Source: an uncultured Bacteroidia bacterium
GTDB taxonomy: Bacteria; Bacteroidota; Bacteroidia; Bacteroidales; UBA932
Length of the DNA stretch: 10,594 bases
Reading direction: 5' to 3'
NCBI GenBank assembly: GCA_902796455.1
Contig: CADBPH010000001.1
Span: forward strand, 1-10,594
Below are positions 1-6,475 of this stretch, in pieces. Made by a program: the position numbers and the translations under genes. Under the pieces are notes generated by a model that saw only the letters and a program-made list of their open reading frames with translations, was not told the DNA's origin and did not search any database. The stretch's first letter is position 1. Each line of letters opens with the position of its first letter.

Positions 1-687
1 CTGATGGTCATCGTGGACGCCCTCAACATGAAACTCATGAGCAAACTCGTGAGCACCTTCATCGACGTGGGTGTCCTCGCCCTGATCATCATCTTCCAGC
101 CGGAAATCCGGCATTTCCTGATGAAATTCGGCAGCGGCGCGAAAATCGGGAAGAAAGGCAGGGCCATCCTGAGCGACCTGCTGGGGTTCAAGGACCCGGG
201 AATCGAAGGCTCCATCGTCAAGGAAATCACCGAAGCCTGCGCCAGCATGTCGGCGGATAAGACCGGCGCGCTGATCGTCATCCCGCACAAGGTGACAATC
301 GATTCGATCATCGAAACGGGAGACCGGATCGACGCCCATGTGAACCGGCGCCTGATCATGAACCTGTTCTTCAAGAACTCCCCCCTGCATGACGGCGCCG
401 TCATCATCAGCGGGGACCGGATCGTCGCCGCGCGCTGCACCTTGCCCATCACCGAAAGGACCGACATTCCCGCCCGGTTCGGCATGCGGCACAAAGCGGG
501 CATCGGGGTAACTGAAGAGACGGATGCGGATGTGGTCGTCGTCAGCGAAGAGACCGGCCAGATCTCCTTCATCAAGGATGGCGAAGTCACTCCGATCCAG
601 AATATCAATGAACTCAACCTACTCCTGAAAGCCGCCTTCTCGGGCGAAATCGGGCAGGACGATAAAGAAAAAGGAACCAACAAATAG
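1..687 (+). CDS. cdaA: Diadenylate cyclase CdaA (DisA_N family), 5'-truncated by window edge
   Basis: This enzyme condenses two ATP into the second messenger c-di-AMP, which in other bacteria controls potassium/osmolyte balance and cell-wall homeostasis. It is membrane-anchored with a cytoplasmic catalytic domain. The reading frame is open to base 1, so the true start lies upstream. Family members are about 250-280 residues with three N-terminal helices; here only the last helix (residues about 16-32 counted from the ATG at 4) is present, so roughly 50-60 residues are missing. The catalytic DisA_N domain follows, with TGALIVI, the FFKNSPLHDGA motif (D130-G131-A132) and GMRHKAGIG at R162-H163-K164, then VVSEETG. 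Many family members have RHR where this one has RHK. The stop codon overlaps the mutS2 GTG start (TAGTG), which indicates co-transcription. The C-terminal tail is short and charged. Family assignment is very secure; activity is inferred. Confidence 0.95.
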   Translation: MMVIVDALNMKLMSKLVSTFIDVGVLALIIIFQPEIRHFLMKFGSGAKIGKKGRAILSDLLGFKDPGIEGSIVKEITEACASMSADKTGALIVIPHKVTIDSIIETGDRIDAHVNRRLIMNLFFKNSPLHDGAVIISGDRIVAARCTLPITERTDIPARFGMRHKAGIGVTEETDADVVVVSEETGQISFIKDGEVTPIQNINELNLLLKAAFSGEIGQDDKEKGTNK

Positions 688-3242
688 TGGAAGAAGGGAA
701 CAACCTGATAGACAAGGTGCTGGAAGCGAAACTCGGGTTCGACCGGGTCAGAGCGGCCATCGCGGACCGGTGCAGTACGGAATACGGCGCCGTGCGCGCG
801 GCGGAGGAAGTTTTTTCGCGGGATCCGAACGAGATCCGGCGGAGACTGCTTCCCACCGACGAGATGCGGCTGATCATGATGTTCGAAGAAAGCTTCCCGA
901 CCGGCGGTTATGTTGACTGCACCCGGCTGGTTTCCATCCTCGAAGACGGGGGCAACCTCGACCTGCTCGGATTGGGCAAGCTCCGCACGATGCTCCAGAC
1001 CCTGGGCAAAATCCTGTCCTTCTTCGCATTGATCAAGGAAGGCGTCTATCCGAACCTCAAGCGGAATGCCGCCCGCATCGCCCTGCACCCGGAAATCGAC
1101 AAACGCATCGACACCATCCTCGACCGGTACGGAAACATCAAGGACACCGCTTCCGACCTGCTGTATGAGATCCGGCGGAGCCTCAGCGAAAAAGAAGGAG
1201 CCGTCTCCCGGCGGATGGGAGCCATCCTGCGGAAAGCCCAGCAGGACGGAATCGTAGAGGCCGACGCCAGCGTGTCCGTCCGTGACGGCAAGATGCTCAT
1301 TCCCGTCAGCTCCGCGTTCAAGCGCAAATTGCCGGGCTTTGTCTATGACGAATCTTCCTCCGGAAAAACCACGTTCATCCAACCGGCCGAAATCGTGGAA
1401 CTGGAGAACGAAATCAGCGAACTCCACTTCGCCGAAAATCGGGAAATCGCCCGGATCCTGGCCGATGTCAGTGACTTCCTCCGCCCCTATACTCCTGACC
1501 TGCAGGCCGGAGCCCAGTATATGGGAGAAACCGATTTCCTGATGGCCAAGGCCCAGACAGCCCTGGAATACATCGCCGGCATGCCCGTCCTGTCCGAACA
1601 AGGGGAAATGGCCCTGCGCAAGGCCCGGCACCCGATCCTGGAAAAAGCCCTCCGGAAAGAGGGAAAAGAAATCGTTCCGCTGACGGCTACCCTTACGCCG
1701 GAAAAACACATCCTGCTCATCTCCGGACCGAATGCCGGAGGCAAATCTGTCTGCCTCAAAACAGTCGGATTGCTCCAGTACATGTTCCAGTGGGGCATGC
1801 TGATCCCCACTTCCGAGACCTCCGAAATGACGGTCTTCGACCGGATCATGGTCGACATCGGAGATGGCCAGTCCATTGACAATGACCTGAGTACATACAG
1901 CTCCTTCCTGGTGCACATGAAGGAAATGCTCGCCGTGGCAGACAACAAGACCCTCGTCCTGATCGACGAACTGGGGTCCGGGACGGAACCGGCTGCCGGC
2001 GGCGCCATCGCCGAAGCGATCCTGAGTGAATTGGACCGCCGCGGCGTATACGGGGTCATCACCACCCACTACACCAACCTCAAGCTGTACGCCTCGACAC
2101 CCGGCTGCGGCGTCATCAACGGTGCCATGCAATTCGACGCCCAGCGCATCGAGCCGCTCTTCAAACTGGAGATGGGCCTTCCCGGCAACTCTTTCGCATT
2201 CGAGCTCGCACGCAAGATGGGCATGCCCGAATCCATCATCAAGGACGCGGAAGAGCGGGCCGGAGAAGAATTCGTCGGCATCGAGCGGAACTTGCGGAAA
2301 ATCGCCCGCAACCGCAAAGCCCTGGATGAAAAGCTCCAGAAAATCCGCAATACGGACAAGGCCCTGGAGCACATTACCGGGAAATACCAGAAAGAACTGG
2401 AAGAGATCCGACAGACGCGGAAAAGCATCCTGGACCAGGCGCGGAAAGAGGCTGAGGACATCGTAAAGGGGGCCAACAAGCAAGTTGAAAATACAATCCG
2501 GACCATCAAGGAGTCGCAGGCGGAGAAGGAAGCCACCGGCGAAGCCCGGAAGGAGTTGCAAGATTTTGTCACGGCACTGTCGCGCAAGAAAGAGCAGGAG
2601 CAGAAAGACCGGGAGGATTATCTGGAGAAACGGCTCCGGCACCTTTCCGAACGCCAGGAACGCGAAAAAGCCCGGCGCAGCCGGCGGGCGGGAGGGCAGC
2701 AGGACCCGGTCAGCCTGCAGCAGGAAGCCGAAGCGCAGCGTCTGGCGCAATTCCGCGGCGCTCCCCTGAAGGTCGGAGAAAAAGTGCGCGTCAAGGATAA
2801 CGGCATGGCCGGAGAAGTCATCCGGGTATCCGCCAGGAGCGTGACCGTCGCCGTCGGCAATATCAGCAGCAAGATGCCGGCCGACCGGCTTGAGCGCATC
2901 ACCTCCAATGAATACAAAGCGGCGGTGAAGGAGGCGGCCCGCAAGAGCGTCGTTTCCTCGCATGTGGAAGACGAGACCCTGCGCAAGCGCAAACTGGAGT
3001 TTTCTCCGGAAATCGACCTCCGGGGAGAACGCGTGAACGATGCGCTGGAGAAAGTCATCCGGTATGTGGACGATGCCATCATGCTCGGAATGCCTTCCGT
3101 CCGGATCATCCACGGAAAAGGGACCGGCGCCCTGCGGGAAGAAATCCAGAAGATGCTCCGGGCCACTCCCGGTATCGCATCCGTGAAAGATGAACATATC
3201 CAATTCGGAGGAAGCGGCGTAACCATCGTTACCTTCGAATAA
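687..3242 (+). CDS. mutS2: MutS2 / RqcU: MutS-family ATPase with C-terminal Smr domain
   Basis: MutS2 proteins are dimeric ABC-type ATPases. In Bacillus the protein splits collided ribosomes for quality control, and in other species it binds branched DNA and suppresses recombination. At 851 residues it is slightly longer than the usual 780-800. Order of parts: helical core/clamp region (about 1-330), ATPase domain with Walker A GPNAGGKS (347-354) and Walker B LVLIDELGSGTE (D427, E428), long charged coiled coil (about 510-685), a KOW-like small beta segment (about 691-738), and the Smr domain with DLRG (777-780) and HGKGTG (809-814). All key ATPase and Smr residues are present, and the N-terminal mismatch-recognition domain of MutS is absent, as expected. 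The start is GTG at 687, overlapping the cdaA stop by one base; no ATG gives the conserved LGFDRVR segment near the N-terminus, so GTG is the best choice. Which of the two cellular roles dominates here cannot be read from sequence. Confidence 0.96.
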   Translation: MEEGNNLIDKVLEAKLGFDRVRAAIADRCSTEYGAVRAAEEVFSRDPNEIRRRLLPTDEMRLIMMFEESFPTGGYVDCTRLVSILEDGGNLDLLGLGKLRTMLQTLGKILSFFALIKEGVYPNLKRNAARIALHPEIDKRIDTILDRYGNIKDTASDLLYEIRRSLSEKEGAVSRRMGAILRKAQQDGIVEADASVSVRDGKMLIPVSSAFKRKLPGFVYDESSSGKTTFIQPAEIVELENEISELHFAENREIARILADVSDFLRPYTPDLQAGAQYMGETDFLMAKAQTALEYIAGMPVLSEQGEMALRKARHPILEKALRKEGKEIVPLTATLTPEKHILLISGPNAGGKSVCLKTVGLLQYMFQWGMLIPTSETSEMTVFDRIMVDIGDGQSIDNDLSTYSSFLVHMKEMLAVADNKTLVLIDELGSGTEPAAGGAIAEAILSELDRRGVYGVITTHYTNLKLYASTPGCGVINGAMQFDAQRIEPLFKLEMGLPGNSFAFELARKMGMPESIIKDAEERAGEEFVGIERNLRKIARNRKALDEKLQKIRNTDKALEHITGKYQKELEEIRQTRKSILDQARKEAEDIVKGANKQVENTIRTIKESQAEKEATGEARKELQDFVTALSRKKEQEQKDREDYLEKRLRHLSERQEREKARRSRRAGGQQDPVSLQQEAEAQRLAQFRGAPLKVGEKVRVKDNGMAGEVIRVSARSVTVAVGNISSKMPADRLERITSNEYKAAVKEAARKSVVSSHVEDETLRKRKLEFSPEIDLRGERVNDALEKVIRYVDDAIMLGMPSVRIIHGKGTGALREEIQKMLRATPGIASVKDEHIQFGGSGVTIVTFE

Positions 3243-3264
3243 ATCGAATACAGGCGGGGACGGC

Positions 3265-3651
3265 ATGGAGCGGAAAGACAGACAGAAGACAGGGCGAAAG
3301 GGAGAAGAACTTGTCTGCCAATATCTTATCGAGCAAGGGCACAGTATCGTCGAACGGAATTGGCGATGCGGCCACCTCGAAGTAGACATCATCTCCGTCG
3401 CCCGGGATGGAATACATTTTGTGGAGGTAAAAAGCCGGACGGCTCCCCTGATGGCACAGCCCGAGGAGAACGTCGGCTACCGCAAGCAGGCACGGATTGC
3501 CACCGCCGCACGCAGGTACCTTGCCCTCCGGGACGACCGCCTGCTGGGAGAGATGGAAGTATGGCTGGATGTGGCGGCCGTGACCTTCACCGGCGAAAAA
3601 GGTGAAATCACCTGGTTCCCGGGAGCTTACGTCCCCATCCACTATGGATAA
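3265..3651 (+). CDS. yraN: YraN family protein (UPF0102), endonuclease-like fold
   Basis: A 128-residue member of the UPF0102/YraN family, which has the PD-(D/E)xK nuclease fold related to Holliday-junction resolvases; its cellular function is not established. Visible family features are the N-terminal GRKGEELVCQYL helix, the segment RNWRCGHLEVDII with E39 and D41, and VEVKSR with E54 and K56, together making the expected E-D-ExK active-site pattern. Length is typical (about 115-130). The ATG at 3265 lies 22 bp after the mutS2 stop with no promoter-like box between, so it is probably the third gene of a cdaA-mutS2-yraN unit. Family assignment is firm; nuclease activity is only inferred from the fold. 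Confidence 0.92.
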   Translation: MERKDRQKTGRKGEELVCQYLIEQGHSIVERNWRCGHLEVDIISVARDGIHFVEVKSRTAPLMAQPEENVGYRKQARIATAARRYLALRDDRLLGEMEVWLDVAAVTFTGEKGEITWFPGAYVPIHYG

Positions 3652-3685
3652 ACGATAAAAGACAGTTTGTTGATGCTTAATTCAT

Positions 3686-4777
3686 ATGAATCATAATTAC
3701 TATTGTGTCATCATGGCCGGCGGTTACGCCAACCATTTCTGGCCGCTCAGCCGGGAAAGCCGCCCCAAGCAATTTCTGAACATCGCGGGACGCGGACATT
3801 CTTTCGTCCGTGACGCCTATGAAAGATGCCTGGGACTGGTCCCTCAAGAGAATATCCTGATTATCACCCTCTCCCGCTACAAGGATCTCGTCCGCGAGCA
3901 GATTCCGGAGCTCCCCGCGGAGAATCTCCTGCTCGAGCCCTATGGCCGCAAGACCGCTCCCTGTATCGCGTATGCGACCTATACCCTGCTGGGACGGAAT
4001 CCGGAGGCCGTCGTCGCCGTCACACCGGCCGACTTGCTCATTCCGGACGAAGGCTTGTTCCGCGAGACCCTCAGCCGTGCCTTGGATTATGCCGCCCGGA
4101 ACGAGGTCCTGGCTACCCTCGGGATTGTTCCCAGCCGGCCCGACACCAATTACGGATACATCCAGGCTGTCGGCGGCGCGCTGGCCAGGAATGACGATAA
4201 ACCCGTCAAAGTCAAGACCTTCACGGAGAAACCGGACGCGGCGCTGGCCCAGGTTTTCTACCAGAGCGGAGAGTTTTTCTGGAACTCCGGTATTTTTGTC
4301 TGGCAAGCACGCGTCATCGAAGAAGAGATGCGCAAATACACCCCGGAAATCACCACGCTGTTCCAGGGATGGGAGAGCGCCCTCGGCTCCCCCGCCGAGG
4401 AAGTCTTCCTGGAAAGGGCTTATACCGACTGTACCAAGCTTTCCATCGACTACGGCGTGATGGAGAAGACCGACCGCGCCTGGCTGTTCCCGGTCCGCTT
4501 CGAATGGTCCGACATCGACAATTGGGAATCACTCTACAACTCCGAAGCCAAGGACGGGGACGGGAATCTCTGCCTTTCCCCGAACAATTACCTCAAGGAC
4601 AGCAGCGGGAACATCCTCCTCGCCCAAAATGCGAAAAAATTGATTGCCGTGGACGGGCTGAAGGATTATGTCGTCATCGACACGCCCGACGTCCTGCTGG
4701 TCTGCCCGCGGGACAGCGAGCAATACCGGGACTTCATCTCCGGACTGTCCCTCCCCGGATTCGACGAATATAAATGA
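3686..4777 (+). CDS. manC: Mannose-1-phosphate guanylyltransferase (GDP-mannose pyrophosphorylase)
   Basis: Makes GDP-mannose and pyrophosphate from GTP and mannose-1-phosphate in the cytoplasm, feeding mannose, fucose and related sugars into surface glycans and glycoproteins. The 363-residue length is that of the single-domain enzyme, without the cupin phosphomannose isomerase domain of the bifunctional ManC/AlgA type. Recognisable motifs are MAGGYANHFWPLSR with RPKQF (residues 10-30), EPYGRKTAPCIA, TPADLLI (D116), TFTEKPD, the FFWNSGIFVW segment, SIDYGVMEK and EWSDIDNWESLY. Two motif positions are unusual: the usual G-x-G-[ST]-R of the nucleotide-binding loop reads G-Y-A-N-H, and the usual PxDH reads PADL. 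The remaining motifs are intact, so a working enzyme is likely. It starts 34 bp after yraN; no clear promoter box is visible there, so it may be read through from upstream. The start codon lies inside a small palindrome (3680-3691). Confidence 0.9.
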   Translation: MNHNYYCVIMAGGYANHFWPLSRESRPKQFLNIAGRGHSFVRDAYERCLGLVPQENILIITLSRYKDLVREQIPELPAENLLLEPYGRKTAPCIAYATYTLLGRNPEAVVAVTPADLLIPDEGLFRETLSRALDYAARNEVLATLGIVPSRPDTNYGYIQAVGGALARNDDKPVKVKTFTEKPDAALAQVFYQSGEFFWNSGIFVWQARVIEEEMRKYTPEITTLFQGWESALGSPAEEVFLERAYTDCTKLSIDYGVMEKTDRAWLFPVRFEWSDIDNWESLYNSEAKDGDGNLCLSPNNYLKDSSGNILLAQNAKKLIAVDGLKDYVVIDTPDVLLVCPRDSEQYRDFISGLSLPGFDEYK

Positions 4778-4794
4778 TGTGTGACGTCACACAT
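4777..4794. promoter_or_regulatory. Perfect 18-bp palindrome, candidate CRP/FNR-type operator
   Basis: The sequence ATGTGTGACGTCACACAT is its own reverse complement over all 18 bases. It begins on the last base of the manC stop codon and ends 6 bp before the yeiH -7 box. It fits the TGTG-N8-CACA half-site layout of CRP/FNR-family sites (TGTGA-N6-TCACA), with a T instead of A at the fifth position of each half. It covers the expected -33 promoter region, so a bound protein would directly affect polymerase. As RNA it would form only a 7-bp stem with a 4-base loop and no U-tract, so a terminator is less likely. The regulator is not identified. Confidence 0.5.
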
Positions 4795-4808
4795 TATTAT
4801 TATATTTG
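4778..4808 (+). promoter_or_regulatory. Predicted promoter of yeiH
   Basis: TATATTTG at 4801-4808 matches the Bacteroidota -7 consensus TAnnTTTG exactly. A TGTG at 4778-4781, 19 bp upstream, could serve as a weak -33 box (consensus TTTG). The -7 box ends 30 bp before the yeiH ATG, giving a short AT-rich leader. The -33 position lies inside the palindrome, which suggests regulation of this promoter. Confidence 0.5.
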
Positions 4809-4838
4809 CACTGATTAACTAAAACCTCAACCTTATTT

Positions 4839-6185
4839 ATGGATAAGAAATCTAACCTTTCCAAGCTTTGGAAAACGGAGGATTGGCTGGCCGTATGGAT
4901 CGGCTTCATCATCATTGCACTCGGCTGCATCGCCGTTCTGGGCAATGCCTTTGACTTCTCAGCCGCGAAATTCTCCACCTGGCATCTTTGGGAAAATGTC
5001 GCAGAGAAAAAATCCCTGCTCGACCAATTTACCGGCGCATTCTGGATCAAACTTTTGCGGACCTTCCTCGTCCTGGGCATCCTGTTCGCCGCAGGCGTGA
5101 AACTGCAGGGCGGAAAAGTCAAGGAATTCCTGCCTGCGTTCCTGGGGCTCTTCGTCCTGGCGGTCATCGTCCGGCTGATCAGCGCGGAATTCACGCTCAA
5201 CCGGTATCTGGAATGGGCTTTCTGGGCATTGATTGTCGGCCTGCTGATTTCGAACACGGTCGGCGTCCCCGCCTGGCTCAAACCTGCCATCCGGACGGAA
5301 TTCTACATCAAGACCGGCCTGGTCATCATGGGCTTCTCCGTGCTGTTCTCGAACATCGCCAAATTCGGCCTGTACGGCCTGGGCATCGCCTGGCTTGTCA
5401 CGCCGATTGTCATCATCTTCATGTGGTGGCTCGGAACCAAGGTGCTGAAAATCGACAACAAACCGCTTGTCATCACCCTGGCTTCCGCGACCAGCGTCTG
5501 CGGTACTTCCGCCGCGATTGCGACCGGAGCCGCTTCCGGCGCCAAGAAAAATGACCTCGGCATCGCGATTTCCATCTCCATCATCTTCACGATCCTGATG
5601 ATGGTCTTCGAACCGATGATCATCAAATGGGCCGGTATGAACCAGTTGATGGGCGGTGCACTCATCGGCGGCACCGTGGACTCCACCGGTGCGGTTGTAC
5701 TTGCCGGCAACGCCCTCGGCCCCGAAGCCGAGCAGGCCGCTGTCCTCGTCAAGTCCATCCAGAACATCCTGATCGGCTTCATCGCCTTCTTTGTCGCTGT
5801 CTTCTTCGCCACCCGCGTTGAAAAGACCACGGAGAAGAAAGTCGGCGCCGGAGAGATCTGGACCCGTTTCCCGAAGTTCATCATTGGCTTCTTTGTGGCT
5901 TCGCTGGTCGCCTCCTTCATCATCCAGCCCGCTTTCGGCGGCGCCTCGGTCAAGGCGGTCAACGGCGTTCTCGACCAGTACAAGAACTGGGCTTTCGTCC
6001 TGGCATTCACCAGCATCGGACTGGATACCAACTTCAAGGAAATCGCCCGGCAGATGCAGGGAGGCAAGGCCCTCTGGCTCTATGTCATCGGACAGCTTTT
6101 CAACATCGCCCTGACCCTGCTGGCCGTCTGGCTGCTGCTGTCCGGCGTCCTCTTCGAAGTTCCCGTCCTGGATTTGTATAAATAG
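4839..6185 (+). CDS. yeiH: YeiH family (UPF0324) putative sulfate/anion exporter
   Basis: A 448-residue inner-membrane protein of the UPF0324/YeiH family (Pfam Cons_hypoth698), often annotated as a putative sulfate exporter; the substrate is not proven for most members. About ten hydrophobic segments are visible, preceded by a hydrophilic N-terminus and an extended first region with two helices around residues 15-40 and 75-115. Family hallmarks are KTGLVIMGFSVLF, the SVCGTSAAIATG stretch (residues 219-230) and GGTVDSTGAVVLAG (277-290), the latter differing from the GGTVHEVAQV form common in Proteobacteria. The ATG at 4839 follows a well-placed promoter and an 18-bp palindrome, indicating a separately regulated unit. 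The next gene follows after 2 bp and is probably co-transcribed. The protein is longer than typical 340-residue family members because of the N-terminal region and a charged cytoplasmic loop near residues 326-345. Confidence 0.88.
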   Translation: MDKKSNLSKLWKTEDWLAVWIGFIIIALGCIAVLGNAFDFSAAKFSTWHLWENVAEKKSLLDQFTGAFWIKLLRTFLVLGILFAAGVKLQGGKVKEFLPAFLGLFVLAVIVRLISAEFTLNRYLEWAFWALIVGLLISNTVGVPAWLKPAIRTEFYIKTGLVIMGFSVLFSNIAKFGLYGLGIAWLVTPIVIIFMWWLGTKVLKIDNKPLVITLASATSVCGTSAAIATGAASGAKKNDLGIAISISIIFTILMMVFEPMIIKWAGMNQLMGGALIGGTVDSTGAVVLAGNALGPEAEQAAVLVKSIQNILIGFIAFFVAVFFATRVEKTTEKKVGAGEIWTRFPKFIIGFFVASLVASFIIQPAFGGASVKAVNGVLDQYKNWAFVLAFTSIGLDTNFKEIARQMQGGKALWLYVIGQLFNIALTLLAVWLLLSGVLFEVPVLDLYK

Positions 6186-6187
6186 TC

Positions 6188-6472
6188 TTGGACCGTAAAC
6201 AAAAAATATTCAGGGTGATTACAATCCTCATGGTTGTAATCACCCTGATTTTAGCTGTCTATATCATGGCCGCGCGCAAGGGCCTCGTCGAGGGGCTCGA
6301 TTTCGGCGCCGGGGCCTATTATTATGCCGACATTCCCGGCTTTGAAAAAATCGTCCGGGAGGACACTTACCATACCGACATCCCGCTTTGGGTCCACATC
6401 GTCCTGTTCCTCGCCTGGGGATGGCTGATGTACCGCCTGTGGGTCTGGATCGACGGACGCGGAAAGCAATAA
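6188..6472 (+). CDS. Small two-helix membrane protein of unknown function
   Basis: A 94-residue protein I do not recognise. It has a basic N-terminus (MDRKQK), a hydrophobic helix at about residues 8-28, a 40-residue polar segment with GAGAYYYADIPGF and acidic residues, and a second helix at about 67-87 rich in Trp (WVHIVLFLAWGWLMYRLWVW), ending in a basic tail. The frame opens after a stop at 6179-6181, so possible starts are TTG 6188, GTG 6215 and ATG 6230. TTG is preferred because it gives a normal charged N-terminus and follows the yeiH stop by 2 bp; ATG 6230 would remove about half the first helix. A 17-bp hairpin overlaps codons 8-21. Tight linkage suggests an accessory role for the YeiH transporter, which is inference only. 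The composition (positive-inside charges, aromatic belts) argues that it is a real gene. Confidence 0.7.
   Translation: MDRKQKIFRVITILMVVITLILAVYIMAARKGLVEGLDFGAGAYYYADIPGFEKIVREDTYHTDIPLWVHIVLFLAWGWLMYRLWVWIDGRGKQ
6210..6252 (+). terminator. Long RNA hairpin at start of small membrane gene; possible terminator or attenuator
   Basis: The arms CAGGGTGATTACAA (6211-6224) and TTGTAATCACCCTG (6234-6247) are perfect reverse complements. The pairing extends by T6210-A6248 outside and by a T-G wobble plus C-G inside, giving a 17-bp stem with a 5-base loop. The stem is followed by ATTTTA on the plus strand and preceded by AAAAAATATT, which would be a U-tract for minus-strand transcripts. It lies 25 bp after the yeiH stop, where a terminator would be expected, yet also inside the next reading frame. 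The loop overlaps the alternative ATG start at 6230. The U-tract is short, so termination efficiency is uncertain. Confidence 0.45.
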
Positions 6473-6475
6473 CCG

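Noticed and set aside
3680..3691. 12-bp palindrome ATTCATATGAAT around the manC start codon
   Set aside because: It is short, AT-rich and without associated promoter boxes; it could easily occur by chance, so no operator is claimed.
3677..4306. A 209-codon minus-strand open frame opposite manC
   Set aside because: It is antisense to a clear GDP-mannose pyrophosphorylase with intact family motifs and has no promoter or recognisable product.
4777..4794. The palindrome as a manC transcription terminator
   Set aside because: The stem would be only 7 bp with a 4-base loop, and it is followed by mixed A/T rather than a U-tract; an operator fits better.
5303..6067. A 254-codon minus-strand open frame opposite yeiH
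   Set aside because: It is complementary to transmembrane codons of YeiH; its Met/Pro/Ser-rich product shows no family features.
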